A stretch of DNA of 31,450 bases from an uncultured Mycoplasmatota bacterium (GCA_949527715.1 CATEWF010000004.1:1-31450), one strand, 5' to 3'; positions 18,801 through 29,836 are shown, counted from the stretch's first letter. Numbers and translations are program-made. The notes: a model not told the origin generated them from the sequence alone.

Positions 18801-20167
18801 TTAGAAGGCAATGGCTTTGACGGTTTTATAAACATGTCAATAGTATCAACTATTACTCCGTTTTGAACTTTTACTGCACCAAATTCAATAATATCTTCAT
18901 ATTCATTAAATAATCCAGTTGTTTCTAAATCAAAGACAACATATGATGCTTCAGATATTTTTTGTTTTGTTGGGTTCAATACAAGTTGAATTTGTCTATC
19001 CATCTTATCTATCTCAACACCATAAATAATTTTTTGATTTAGTTTTGATGATGCTGACATTGCATCTGGAAAGGATTGTACATCATATCTGTCAATTACA
19101 GAAATTGCACCTCATCCGTATTTTTTTGATCTTTTAACTAAGTCATTTGGACTAATCAGACCATCAAAAGCAGACATTTTAGTTCTTGCTAATAATTCAA
19201 TACGTTTTTTAATTGCATTATCTTTATAGTCTAATTCTTCATTTTTCTTACATTTTTGAAGTTTTTGTACTAATCCTGTAAGTTCGTTACCAGCATATGA
19301 ATCAATCTGTAGATCAACTTTTGCTTTAACTCAATCACCAATCTTTATACTGTCAAGATATTGTTCTGGTAAATTTGATTTTCGAAAAGAATTGTTAGAT
19401 TTTCCAGCAAACGCCTTAATAGTTATTGCACTATTATGATCAGTGATAGAGAAATGATAAATTGATATCCCCTTTCTTGTACTAGCAACTTTTTTCTCAA
19501 AAACTTCTCCAGTAATAACTGCAACTCTCAATTCTGGAAGAAGGTCTTTAATTGGAGTAATTCTTGTATTACCAATTTCATTGTCTTTTTTTACTGCTGA
19601 TAATGGATCTAATAAAGAGAATTTTTGATCTTTAATAATTTTTTCAAGTTTTTTTTGTTTTGCAATTTCAATTGATTGTCTTTCTTTATCTAGTTCATAA
19701 TCAATTTTTGTACATTTTAAACCAATGCTATTGAAAAAGTTTTTTAATAAAACTTCATTTCTTTTCAACTCTTGAAGTTCTGTATTATTAAAATATTGAA
19801 AGATAATAAGACCGTCATCGGTAGTAATTAATGGAACAGAAATTAAAAAATTTTTCAGCGTTAAATTCGCATTAATTTTTTCTTCTGTAAAATACTTTAA
19901 ATATTCTTTAAGAATTTCATTAGAAAATTCTATGTATTTATCTAACTTGACATCTATTAAAAGTTGATTTTTTCATTTGTTCTTTTGGATTTCAATTTTT
20001 TTGAATAAATGGATAGGTAAGGGTTTTTTAATTTTCAAAAAAACTTTTATTTTGGCGCTTTTATCGTTTGGTAATAAAATTTCAAAATCACTATGATCTT
20101 TTAATAAATCATAATCTTCTTTTAATAAGATTTCACCATTTACAAAAAACGTCTCAAACTTATCCAT
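15836..20167 (-). CDS. polC: DNA polymerase III alpha subunit, PolC type
   Basis: Main replicative polymerase of low-GC Gram-positives. 1443 residues, full length, intact only with UGA as Trp (more than ten sites). Order: N-terminal and OB regions (to about 300); a PHP domain split by the 3'-5' exonuclease, which begins FDLETTGL with Asp413 and Glu415; then the polymerase core with GSRGSVGSSLVAYL (about 883-896), a four-Cys zinc site (CPHC about 911-914 and CPKC about 934-937), VPDIDLNFSGEYQ with catalytic Asp963 and Asp965, and TGQHPGGIIIVP. The PHP motifs are worn: TKMSAFDG and VIDRYDVQSFP lack the metal-binding His found in other PolC. It follows the M50 protease with a 3-base gap, as in Bacillus but without proS. 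Confidence 0.97.
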
Positions 20168-20170
20168 ATA

Positions 20171-20965
20171 CTACCAATTTAATCATTTAACAAGAATACT
20201 ACTTACAAATATATAAACCATTAAAAACATTCCTATTAAACTTAATATTGTCTCAACTTTTTCTGAAATTTGTTTTTTTGTTTTTTGAGTATATATTCTT
20301 TCAACAACTTTTCAACCATCCAATGGAGGAAATGGAATTATGTTAAATACTGCGGTAATTAAATTCATTAATATTAATAATTGAAAAAAAATTAATCCTC
20401 AATTGTTGTTTCCGGCTAATTCTGGAATATCAACAAAAATATTTGAACCACTACCGCCTTTAAACACCATACAACAAGCAATCGCTTTAATTGATAATCC
20501 CAATGAAACAAAAGGATTCATCATTTCAAAATTATTAGCTTTAAATGTCGCTCAACAACATGGTCAAAGAATTAAAAAAGACAGAAAATTTACGCTAACG
20601 CCAGCAATCATTATCAAAATGTATTGTCAAGTTTTTGTTTCTTCCAATAATTTTTTGCCTTGTGGAACAGGAGCCATATATCAGCTATAATTTTTATCTT
20701 CTAATTCATCTGCATATAAACTTCTTAATTGTTTACTATCAAATAGCACATAAGCTACTAACGGAATTAATTTAAGTGATACTTTTAATCCTGATTTAGT
20801 TGTTTTTGAAACTAATTTTGGTCCAATACCAATAGAAACTTCTTTTACATTCACTTTAAAAAAGACACCTACAAAAAAATGACCCATTTCATGAATTGAT
20901 ACCGTAAATAAAAGCATTAGTATTGCTATTAAATACATTAAGAACGTTTGTAAACCATTAGACAT
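20171..20965 (-). CDS. Site-2 protease, M50 family (RseP/RasP-like)
   Basis: Intramembrane zinc metalloprotease of 264 residues. The first helix carries HEMGH (His25, Glu26, His29), and the C-terminal helix has NIIPFPPLDGW, equivalent to the third metal ligand motif NxxPxxxLDG. It is short for the group because the PDZ domain found in RasP and RseP is absent. In Bacillus RasP cuts anti-sigma factors and leftover signal peptides; the substrate here is unknown. I start it at the ATG 20965, 4 bases after the dxr stop, instead of the ATG at 20992 inside dxr. The position between dxr and polC is conserved across Firmicutes. Confidence 0.9.
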
Positions 20966-20969
20966 AATT

Positions 20970-22052
20970 CTATTTTTTGTAATTATGAACAAATTTACGA
21001 GTTAATTGATCAATAATGTAAACTTGTTCAATACTAGTTACTTTAATAATTTTAATCTTATTAATTGCAAAATTAATAACTTTAATTATTTCGTTAAATC
21101 TTATCTTTTTTCGTTCAAATAATTTTATTGCCTCTTCATTAGCAGCATTTATCACTATAGAAAGTGAATTATTTGGATTTTTAATGATTTGTTGTGCTCA
21201 AGCAATTGGCAAAAATTTCTTTTTATCAATAAAATCAAAATGTAAGCAAATATTGCTAAAATTTAATGGATTAACTTGAGATTTAATTGAGCTATTAAAA
21301 CTAGATAAAGCAAGCTGTATAGGCAATTTCATATCTGGATTACTCATTATAGAAATAATTGAATTGTCTTTTAGCTCTATCATGGAATGAACAATTGATT
21401 CAGGGTGATAAATTGGAATAATATTTCTTGTATTAAATAATCAAAAAGCTTCAATTATTTCAAAACATTTGTTCATTAATGTTGCACTATCAATTGAAAT
21501 TTTTGGACCCATATTCCAGTTTGGGTGTTTAATTGCTTGGTTATATGAAACGGTTGAAGTATCTTTGTTTTTATAAAAAGGACCGCCAGATGCTGTTATA
21601 TAAATAGTTTTTAGTTGTTCTTTCCTTCCTAAAAGTGCTTGATAAATAGCAGAGTGCTCGCTATCTATAGGAAAAATTTGAACTTTGTTCTTTTTTGCAG
21701 CAGACAAAACAAATTTTCCAGCTACTACTAGTGATTCTTTATTAGCTAATGCTAGATTAATTTTATTTTTGATAGCTAACAATGTTACTTCTAACCCAGC
21801 AAACCCTATAATTGCATTAACAATTAAATCAGGTTTTGTTTTAGATATTAATTCTTGAAAAGAATTAACATTAGATAATTTTTTATTGATTGGTGAATAA
21901 TAATGCTTTATTTTTGTATCTTTGATAATTGCAATTCCTTTTTTGGAATTTTTATAAAAAGAAATACCAACAAGTTGATATTTTAATTTTTTTATAACAT
22001 CAATTGTTTGAACACCAATTGAACCGGTAGCCCCAAAAACAAGTATTCTCAT
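20970..22052 (-). CDS. dxr: 1-deoxy-D-xylulose 5-phosphate reductoisomerase
   Basis: Second step of the deoxyxylulose-phosphate route to isoprenoids: converts DXP to 2-C-methyl-D-erythritol 4-phosphate with NADPH. 360 residues, about 35 shorter than usual. The N-terminal GATGSIG (8-14) binds NADPH; ANKESLV, DSEHSAI and ITASGGPF are the active-site signatures. UGA-Trp codons join the parts. I use the ATG at 22052, giving MRILVFGATG, 2 bases after the cdsA stop, rather than the ATG at 22064 inside cdsA. With uppS next to it, the pathway probably supplies undecaprenyl or other prenyl carriers. Confidence 0.95.
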
Positions 22053-22054
22053 AT

Positions 22055-23119
22055 CTACATACAAGCAAACAATAATTTTAAACTTTCGTCATGACAAAAT
22101 GAAAAAATAAAGCAAGCAACACAATAGAAAATTAATATAAAAAATAATGCATCTATTCTATCCATGATTCCACCGTGTCCAGGTAAGAAATTAGAAAAAT
22201 CTTTTATACCATTTTGTCTTTTTATCTGACTAAATGCAAGATCACCAAAAGTATTAAGTAATGTTAATATAAATGAGGCTGCGAACATGATCAATCATCA
22301 ACCGGTGTTTGAGATCATATCATAATCTGCAAATTCACGTTTACCGAAAACTAATAATTTTATTTGTTCGTTAGGAGAATATAAACCAAGTAACCCCAAC
22401 AATAATAGTGTCCCCATAAATATAGACACAGCAAAACCTTCTCATGTTTTATTGGGAGAAATTTTTGGGCACATTCTATGTCTACCAAACAAACTACCAC
22501 CAATATAAGCAAAAGTATCGGTTATTCAAGTAACCATAATTAAATACAATAGTGTAGTAAAGAATTTAAAAATCATGATATATGCAATGAAAAAAAAGAC
22601 CAGTGGAAGAAGTGTTCCAACAATTGGATAAGTTATTCTATTAAACAATGAATTGTGTTTTTTTTTGATTGATAAAAATAAAAGTTCTGCAAACAACAAA
22701 AATAAGGAACAACAAATGATACCTAAAAATATATTTCTACATATTTCAAATGAAGTTTTAACATCAAACCCATAAATATGTGGAAATAATGAAACTGTAC
22801 TAATGAAAGAACTTAATAATGTTAAAATTCCTATATAAATTTTGTGTCCAATTGGTATATTTTTTAAATAACACTTAACTAATTCAATGGAGCCTAAAAA
22901 TAAAACAATAGAAATCGAAATTAAAAATAATATACCAAAAACAAGTAATGCTTCTTTAGGCATAGAAAATCACGGATTCTCAATTGAAGATAACATACCT
23001 AAAACCATAATGAGAATAGAATACAAAACAATAAAAACAGAAGTTTTTGCTCGTGAACTAAACTTACTCTTTTGCTCGTCTGAAATTTTATTTATATGGA
23101 TATGTATATTCTTGTTCAT
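22055..23119 (-). CDS. cdsA: Phosphatidate cytidylyltransferase CdsA
   Basis: Makes CDP-diacylglycerol from CTP and phosphatidate, the branch point for membrane phospholipids. 354 residues with about eight membrane helices. The C-terminal half has ISPNKTWEG and the family signature around IKDFSNFLPGHGGIMDRIDA. The start ATG 23119 overlaps the uppS stop by one base (TAATG), so translation is coupled. It has a hydrophilic N-terminal region of about 30 residues (MNKNIHIHINKISDEQK) before the first helix. UGA-Trp codons are read through. Confidence 0.93.
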
Positions 23120-23769
23120 TAAATTTTACCAAAACGACGATTTCTCTTTTTATATTCTATTATATTTTTTTTAAGAATATTAATTGTGTAGTCTGGTCAC
23201 AAAGTTTTTTCAAAAACGAATTCCGAATAAGCAAGTTGACATAATAAAAAATTACTAATTCTTTTTTCACCGCTTGTGCGAATTAACAAATCAATATTAG
23301 GAATATTGGATGAAATCAATTTTTTTGTTGTTTTGAACTGATTAATATCTTTTAAACCACTATAGTTAAAAACAATATTCAATTTTAGACCAGAATTATT
23401 TTTTGTAGATTTTTGCGCAACTAATATTTTATCAACAAGTTTTTTTGATAATTTATTTTTAAAACCAGTTCAAACAAATTTAATGTTTTGTTTATTCAAG
23501 TCACCTATTAATTCTTTATTTAGACTATTTTCAAATAATTTTAGTAAAAAATTGACTTCTGCTTTGGGTCTTTGTCAATTTTCTGTACTAAATGCAAATA
23601 CTGATAATCAATCAATTTGCATTTTTGTATTAATTATGTCTTTAATTAAATGTTTTAGTGTTTCTAATCCTTTTTTATGACCAAAAGTTCTAGGCTTGTT
23701 ATGAGATTTTGCTCATCTACCGTTGCCATCCATAATGATAGCAACATTTATTTTTTTATTTAAAGACAT
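23119..23769 (-). CDS. uppS: Isoprenyl transferase (undecaprenyl diphosphate synthase family)
   Basis: Cis-prenyltransferase that condenses isopentenyl diphosphate to a long lipid carrier. 216 residues, at the low end of the family (240-260). The N-terminal IIMDGNGRWA (Asp14) is the catalytic P-loop; FAFSTENWQRP and IDLLIRTSGEKRISNFL follow as expected, and the end FEKTLWPDY is conserved. In a wall-less cell the product would serve glycan or lipid-linked sugar synthesis rather than peptidoglycan; that is an inference. Starts 2 bases after the frr stop. Confidence 0.95.
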
Positions 23770-23771
23770 AA

Positions 23772-24323
23772 TTAAATTTTCATTAATTCTTGTTCTTTGG
23801 ATTGGAAACTCGCTTCTAAATCGTTATTATATTTTTTGGTAATTTTATTTAATTCTTCTTCAAAATAACGAATCACATCTTCACTAACACCTGAAAGTTT
23901 TTTATATGTTGTTTGAACGTTCTTTCTAACATTACGAATTTTTTCTTTTGTTTCTTCTAAAATAGCCTTAGCTTTTTTAACATTAGAAATTCTATTTTCT
24001 TCAGTTTGAGGAGGAAAAATTAGCCTAATATTATCTGAATTAATTTGTGGATTAACTCCTATGTTTGCAATAGATATAGCTTTAGCTATATCATGAATTT
24101 GAGATTTATCATAAGGTTTAATTAAAATTTGACGCGCATCAACAACTTGTAAATTTGAGAGTTGATTTAAATTCATTAATTCACCGTACGCATTAACCTT
24201 AACGTTATCAAGAATGGAAATAGACACTCTTCCTGAACGAATTTTTTTGTATTCTTCATTCATTCATTCAATCGGTTCAATTGCTTCTAATTCAAATTGT
24301 TCTTGTAATTCACTTCATTCCAT
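23772..24323 (-). CDS. frr: Ribosome recycling factor
   Basis: With EF-G it splits ribosomes after termination. 183 residues, full length. Conserved IRSGRVSISILDNVKVNAYG and LTEENR-type motif (PPQTEENRISNVKKAK) are visible, and the helical arms are Lys/Glu-rich. Start ATG 24323 gives MEWSELQEQFELEAIEPIEW with UGA-Trp; the later ATG at 24263 would cut off part of the first helix. One base separates it from the pyrH stop. Confidence 0.95.
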
Positions 24324-24324
24324 A

Positions 24325-25038
24325 TTATTTATTCTCCACAACTGTTACTTTAGTTTGTTTATTAATCGCTTTAATAATTCCATCTTTTTGGTTATTGTTA
24401 AAAACGATTAAAGTTATACAATTTGCTTTGCAAAAAGTGATTGATGTCATATCCATAACCTTCAAATCTCTTTTAATGATTTCATCATATGTTAAATGAT
24501 CAAAACGTTTTGCATTCTTATTTTTTTTAGGATCTGCTGAATAAACACCATCTACTCCATCTTTACCTACAAGAATACATTTTGCACCAATTTCAGCAGC
24601 ATGTAATGCAGCACCTGTATCTGTAGAAAAGAAAGGACTTCCGGTTCCACCAGCCATAATGCAAATATAACCATTTTGCAAATGTTCTTTTACGTTATCT
24701 AAATTGTATGTAGAAGCAACTTTAGGCATATCTATTAATGAATAAACAATGGCTTTTGCTTTATTTCTTTTTAAAACTTCTTTTAATGCTATTGAATTAA
24801 TTACAGTGGCAAGCATCCCCATATAGTGTGCTTGATCTAAATCATACAATTTAGCATTAGCTGCTTGACCTCTTCAAATGTTACCGCCACCAACAATAAT
24901 ACCAATATTGTATTTTTTAGATAAAGTTATTAATTGTTTTGCAAGGTTAGATAATTTTTCTCCACTTAAAATAGAATCATTGTTGCTATCTTTTAATGCA
25001 GCACCACTTAATTTAATAATAATATTTTGTTTATTCAT
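24325..25038 (-). CDS. pyrH: UMP kinase
   Basis: Phosphorylates UMP to UDP with ATP; amino-acid-kinase fold, hexameric in bacteria. 237 residues, full length. IIIKLSGAAL and GIIVGGGNIWRG are the nucleotide-binding N-terminal motifs, then FFSTDTGAALHAAEIGAK and KDGVDGVYSADP. One UGA-Trp at the conserved NIWRG joins the parts. It is flanked by tsf and frr with single-base gaps, the usual bacterial order. Confidence 0.96.
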
Positions 25039-25039
25039 A

Positions 25040-25915
25040 TTATTTCATTTGACTCGCAACTTCAGCTGCAAAATCTTCTACTTTCTTTTCAATTCCCTCA
25101 CCAACTTCATAACGAATGTATTGTTTTAATGAAGTGTTGTTGTTTTTCAAATATTCGGAAACCTTCATTGATGGATCCTTAACATATACTTGTTCAGTTA
25201 AACAAACTTCTGCAATGGATTTGTTAATTCTTCCTTTAACAATCATTTCAGCTTTATCTGCAGGTTTTCCTTCAGCAATAGTTTGTTCTTTTAAAATTTT
25301 AGATTCACTTTCTAATCATTCTTTGTCAACGCTATTTCTATCCATAAATTTTGGACCCATAGCTGCTGCATGCATAGCAACATTCTTGCCAATTTCTGCA
25401 TCCACTTTACCGTTTAGTACTAATAAAACTGCAATCTTCTTATTTGAATGTTCATAAATGCCAAAAGAATCACTTGCATCTTTGTTAATAATTTGAAATC
25501 TTCTAACAGCAATCTTTTCTCCAATTTTTCCTGTTAATTCTTTGCAAGCATCTTCAATTGAATTACCTGATGGTAATTTTATTTGGTTACATTGTTCAAT
25601 TGATGTAGGAGAGTTAACTAATATAGCTGCTTTAATATCACTTGCTAATTGTAAAAAATTTTCATTTTTAGCAACAAAATCTGTTTGTGAGTTGATTTCA
25701 ACAATAACAGCTTTATCTCCTTGAATTCCAATTGCTGCTACACCTTCAGTGGCAACAGCAGAGGCTTTTTTAGCAGCTTTTGCAATACCTTTTTCTCTCA
25801 ATCATTCAGCAGCTTTTTCTAAGTCATCAGCACATGCATCAAGTGCTTTCTTAACATCCATAACTCCTGCTTGAGTCATATCTCTAAGTTTTTTTATTAA
25901 TTCAGTCTTTGTCAT
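25040..25915 (-). CDS. tsf: Elongation factor Ts
   Basis: Guanine-nucleotide exchange factor for EF-Tu. 291 residues, full length. The N-terminal UBA-like part (TELIKKLRDMTQAGVMDVKKAL) and the core motif INSQTDFVAKN that inserts into EF-Tu are clear. UGA-Trp occurs at AAEWLREKG. First gene of the long block reaching to polC; rpsB, usually just upstream, is absent. The leader has a weak AAGAA and a TATAAT box 24 bases before the ATG. Confidence 0.96.
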
Positions 25916-25938
25916 AATTCTTAATATTTAATATATTT

Positions 25939-25944
25939 ATTATA
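25939..25944 (-). promoter_or_regulatory. -10 box before tsf
   Basis: TATAAT on the minus strand; the next base is 23 bases above the tsf ATG. It is the only clear promoter for the tsf-to-polC block. The -35 region is AT-rich with no good match. Confidence 0.45.
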
Positions 25945-25988
25945 AATAAACTTGATATTTTTAATAATTAAGATTAATATATATAACA

Positions 25989-26606
25989 ATGAATAAAAAC
26001 CTAATAAATGTTTTATATGCTGATACAAGCATAATAAATTTAAAGAAGATTAAGGAATATCAATCATTGGTTGGAAAATTTTTTAGCATTAAGAAATTAA
26101 ATTCATATGTTGATGAAGAATCAAAAAGGCAATATTTGCTTTCGTGCTATTTACTGTATTTAATGTGTCAAAAAAATGATATAAATTCTAATGAATTAAT
26201 TAGACAGAACAGAAAAAAACCATACATTAAAAAAAATAAACTGTTTTTCTCTATTTCTCACAAAAAAAATATTGTAGCTATTGCATATTCTAAAATTAAT
26301 GTTGCAATAGATATCGAGGTTAAAAATCCAAAAATTAATTGAAAAGAAATTAGTAAAAATCATTTTTCAAAAGAAGAAAATAGAATGCTAAATTATTCAA
26401 GAAATAAGATTAACAAATTTTATGAAATGTGATGTATGCATGAATGCTCAATTAAACTTCAATCAAATTCTTCAGTTGTTTCATTTGATTATTGATGAAA
26501 AAGTAAGTGAATCCTTTGTATTGCTATTGAGCATTCAAGAAATAACTCTGTTGCTGAGCACTCGAACAACAAATTTATTTTTGAAAAAGTTAAATTAATT
26601 AAATAA
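25989..26606 (+). CDS. 4'-Phosphopantetheinyl transferase superfamily protein
   Basis: Transfers the phosphopantetheine arm from CoA to a carrier protein such as ACP. 205 residues. FSISHKKNIVAIAYSKINVAIDIE has the SHS-like segment and the metal-binding Asp108 and Glu110. The downstream WCMHECSIK (Trp148, Glu152, Lys156) matches the second motif WxxKEAxxK, with His in place of the usual Lys. It is closer in layout to Sfp/AcpT-type proteins than to AcpS. It overlaps the 3' end of glf by 12 bases on the opposite strand. Partner carrier not in this window. Confidence 0.75.
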
Positions 26607-27752
26607 TTTTTCAAATATTTCTAATGCTGAAGCAATTGCTTCATCCATATCATAATATTTGTATTCTGCAAGTCTTCCAAGAGTATGAATGTTTTTAAAT
26701 TTTGACAATTCTTTTGCATACTTATTGTAGGTAGCAATGTTTTTATCATTTTTGATTGGATAGTATCTTATACCAAATTTTTTAGATTTCGGAGTAAATT
26801 GCCCAGGAAATTCTTTAGATATTGTAGTTGCCTTAGATAGTTTTTGAAACGTCATTTTTTTATATTCAGCAATTCTAGTCATTGTCTTATGAGCAGGATA
26901 ATTGATTACTGCATTTTCTTGATAAGAATTTTTATTAAAAGTTTCAAACTTAATATCTAAACTTCGATATGGTAAAATTCCATATTTAAAATTAAGCAAT
27001 TCATCTATGGATCCACAATAAAAAACTGGATCGTTTATTTGCTTATTATTAATATATGTTTTATTGTTTCTTAAAGAAAGTTTTAGTTTTGAATTTAAAA
27101 CTAAATTAATGTTTTTATGATTAATAATTTTATTAATCATATTTGTATAACCTTTAATAGGTAATCCTTGGTATTTATCATCAGGAAAATAACTACGATT
27201 ATATGATAAACAAATTTTTACTCTGTTGATGGTATCAGGAGAAATGTTTTCAAATTTTGTTCCTCACATTTTAGAAGAATAATTTGCATATACATTTTTA
27301 AAAATATAGTCAGTTAGTTTTTTAACTTTTAAATCATTTACATTTCTGAATTCAAAAAACGTAATTGTCTTTTTATTTGGAAATTCTTTTTTTATTTTTT
27401 TTATGATATATTGTGCATTTTTAAGATCTATTTTTTTGATGCTATCAAAATTAATTGGTAAAGGAATTAACTTATTATCAACACTTGAAAGAACTTCATT
27501 TTTAAAAGTATTTAACTTAGTAAATTTAGTAATGAAATTAATTACTTTTCTATTTGATGTATGAAAAATATGTGGTCCAAATTTATGAATTAATACTTTA
27601 TTTTTATCATTAAAATCATAACAATTTCCACCAACAAAATTGTTTTTTTCATATAAATTTACTTTGTAATTGGCATTAGCTAATTTTCTTGCAAGTGTGC
27701 ATCCAGAAATTCCTGCACCAAAGATATAAACCGTCTTAGATTTTTTTACCAT
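26595..27752 (-). CDS. glf: UDP-galactopyranose mutase
   Basis: Flavoenzyme that interconverts UDP-galactopyranose and UDP-galactofuranose for surface glycans or glycolipids. 385 residues, full length. FAD-binding GAGISGCTLA near the N-terminus, then VGGNCYD, KFGPHIFHTS, WGTKF (read through UGA-Trp), QGLPIKGYTNM and the C-terminal GRLAEYKYYDMDEAI are the family hallmarks. Mycoplasmas use galactofuranose in membrane glycolipids and capsules; the substrate chain here is inferred. Divergent from metG with 35 bases between. Confidence 0.95.
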
Positions 27753-27767
27753 ATACTATATGTAATT

Positions 27768-27773
27768 TATAAT
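27768..27773 (+). promoter_or_regulatory. -10 box of metG
   Basis: TATAAT ending 14 bases before the metG ATG; no Shine-Dalgarno follows. The expected leader is about 7-9 bases. The opposite strand carries TATAAA at a similar distance from glf. Confidence 0.45.
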
Positions 27774-27787
27774 ATTCTAATAAAATA

Positions 27788-29344
27788 ATGAAACAAAAAA
27801 ATATTTTTATAACTACTCCAATTTATTATGCATCAGGTGACCCGCATATAGGTCACGCTTATACTACTGTGCTAGCTGATGTTATTTCTCGTTATAAAAA
27901 ATTAATTGGTTATGACGTGTTCTTTCTTACAGGTATGGATGAACATGGACAAAAGATATTAGAAAAAGCAGAAGCTGCGCACAAAAAACCAAAAGATTTC
28001 GTTGATGAGATTGCATCTAAGTTTAAAGATTTATGATGTAAACTTGACATTAACTATTCTATTTTTGCTAGAACGACTGATCAAAACCATTGTGATACTG
28101 TTACTAAGGTGTTTAGATTTTTCCACGAAAATAAATACATTTATTTAGATAATTGACAGGGTTTGTATTGTGTTCAATGTGAAGAAAATTATACAAAATC
28201 ACAGGCCATTAAAAAAGATGATGATTGCCTTTATTGTAAAGTCGGTCACAAGTTAACTACAAAAAAGGAAGAATCTTATTTCTTAAAAATTTCTCAATTT
28301 CAAGATTGATTAAAAAATTTTTTAGTTACTAACCCAAATTTCATTTATCCTGAAAATAGATTAAAAGAATTAAATAATAATTTTATAAATCAAGGTATCA
28401 CAGATCTTTCTATAAGTAGAACTACATACGATTGAGGAATTAAAGTTCCTGGTGATGACAAGCATGTAATCTATGTTTGAATAGATGCATTGATGATTTA
28501 TCTTTCAGGATTAGGATATTTATCAAAACAAGATTCTAATTTTAAAAAGTATTGGGAAAACGAAAACTCTCAAATTATTCAATTAATGTCAAAAGAAATT
28601 ACAAGATTTCATTGTATCTATTGACCAATTATGCTAGAAATGCTTGGTTTAAGAAAACCAACAAACATAATTTCACATGGATGAATTGTAACCGACAAAG
28701 GAAAGATGTCTAAATCTTTAGGTAACGCAATTGACCCAAATGAATATATTCAAAATTACGGATCTGACGCTTTAAGATATTTTTTATGCAAAGAAATCAG
28801 CATTGAAAATGATGGAGTTTTTTCTAAGGAATTATTTATTAACACATTTAATAATGATTTAGCAAATAACTATGGTAACTTAGTATCTAGATCAATTGGT
28901 ATGTTGACTAAATATACTAATGGAAAAGTTATTAAACCTGATGATAAATATTTTGATGAATTAGATAAGTCATTAATTACTGAATCTCGTCAATCAATTA
29001 CAAAAATTATTGAACTTATTGAACAAACAAAAATCCAAAACATTCTTGAAACAATCATTCAATTAGGTGATGCAACTAATAAATATATAGAAGATAAGAA
29101 GCCTTGAGTTTTGGTTAAAGAGAATAAAGCAAATGAGGTTAATGCTTTCTTATTCACATTGTTTAATGTAGTTAGAGTTATGACTATATTCTTATCTCCT
29201 GTTTTAGTTAAAGGAACTAAAGAATCTATTAGTCAATTGAATTTAACAAGTGAACTACTTAATGTTGCTTCAATTAATGATTTCGATTTATCAAATAACC
29301 ATCAAGTAAATAATTCTTCTCCAATTTATTTAAGAATTAAATAA
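27788..29344 (+). CDS. metG: Methionyl-tRNA synthetase
   Basis: Charges tRNA-Met, including the initiator. 518 residues with several UGA-Trp. Class I signatures HIGH (20-23, PHIGHAYTTVLADV) and KMSKS (306-310) are both present. Between them, YCVQCEE and CLYC form one Cys4 zinc knuckle. The alpha-helical anticodon domain follows (KPW..VKENK). It lacks the C-terminal tRNA-binding domain of longer enzymes. Transcribed from its own -10 box. Confidence 0.97.
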
Positions 29345-29368
29345 TTTATTATTTTTCATAATTTAATG

Positions 29369-29374
29369 TAAAAT
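29369..29374 (+). promoter_or_regulatory. -10 box of the tmRNA gene
   Basis: TAAAAT lies 5 bases before the mature 5' end at 29380, so the transcript would begin at or next to the mature end. The upstream -35 is poor. Confidence 0.45.
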
Positions 29375-29379
29375 ATTGT

Positions 29380-29785
29380 GGGGATGTCAAGGCTTCGACA
29401 TGAATAATTGACTACCAAATGCAGTGGGGTTTGCCCCTTATAGCTCAAGGTCTTCTTAAGTGCAGACAAAAACAATGACGTTGTTAACATGGACGAAGCA
29501 TTCATGGTAAACAAATTGTCAAACCAAGCTCAATACAACTACGCATATTTAGCATAGTCTAAGACTCGGATTAGGTATTAATGTTTGCTATTTACATTGG
29601 TACGTTAACATAAATAGCTATACTCTTTCACTCCGATAAAAAGAAAGAATCCCATCGGATTAGTCAAGCATAGGTTTGTTTTATTACCTAATAATGTTTG
29701 ATGAATGCGATAAATTAAAACTAAACTGTAGACTTTGATAGAAGGTTGTTTGTGGAAACGGGTTCAATTCCCGTCATCTCCACCA
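29380..29785 (+). ncRNA. ssrA: tmRNA (transfer-messenger RNA)
   Basis: Rescues stalled ribosomes. The ends form a tRNA-like part: GGGGATG pairs with CATCTCC (one G-U), T arm CGGGTTCAATTCCCG, encoded CCA. The 5' GGGGATGTCAAGGCTTCGAC is typical. The tag frame runs from GCA 29462 to TAG 29555-29557: 31 codons, beginning ADKNNDVV and ending NYAYLA. The first residues resemble the Mycoplasma pneumoniae tag as I recall it. Stem pairs and pseudoknot regions follow to about 29740. Confidence 0.95.
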
Positions 29786-29788
29786 TAT

Positions 29789-29820
29789 AAAAAACACCAG
29801 GTAATTACTGGTGTTTTTTT
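29789..29820. terminator. Two-way terminator between tmRNA and carB
   Basis: AAAAAACACCAG and CTGGTGTTTTTT form a 12-bp stem over a 7-base loop with T runs in both directions. It can end the tmRNA and carB transcripts. Confidence 0.9.
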
Positions 29821-29836
29821 CTTTAAATTTGGTATT

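Noticed and set aside
15836..20167. Many in-frame TGA codons that seem to break polC and most other genes
   Set aside because: They are at Trp positions of the families and the frame stays the same after each one, so this is genetic code 4, not decay.
20966..20992. Earlier ATG for the M50 protease at 20992
   Set aside because: It overlaps the dxr end; ATG 20965, right after the stop, fits the operon spacing.
22053..22064. Earlier ATG for dxr at 22064
   Set aside because: It lies inside the cdsA end; the family N-terminus starts at MRILVFGATG (22052).
29345..29368. Separate terminator between metG and tmRNA
   Set aside because: No hairpin with T run is visible, so metG may read into tmRNA.
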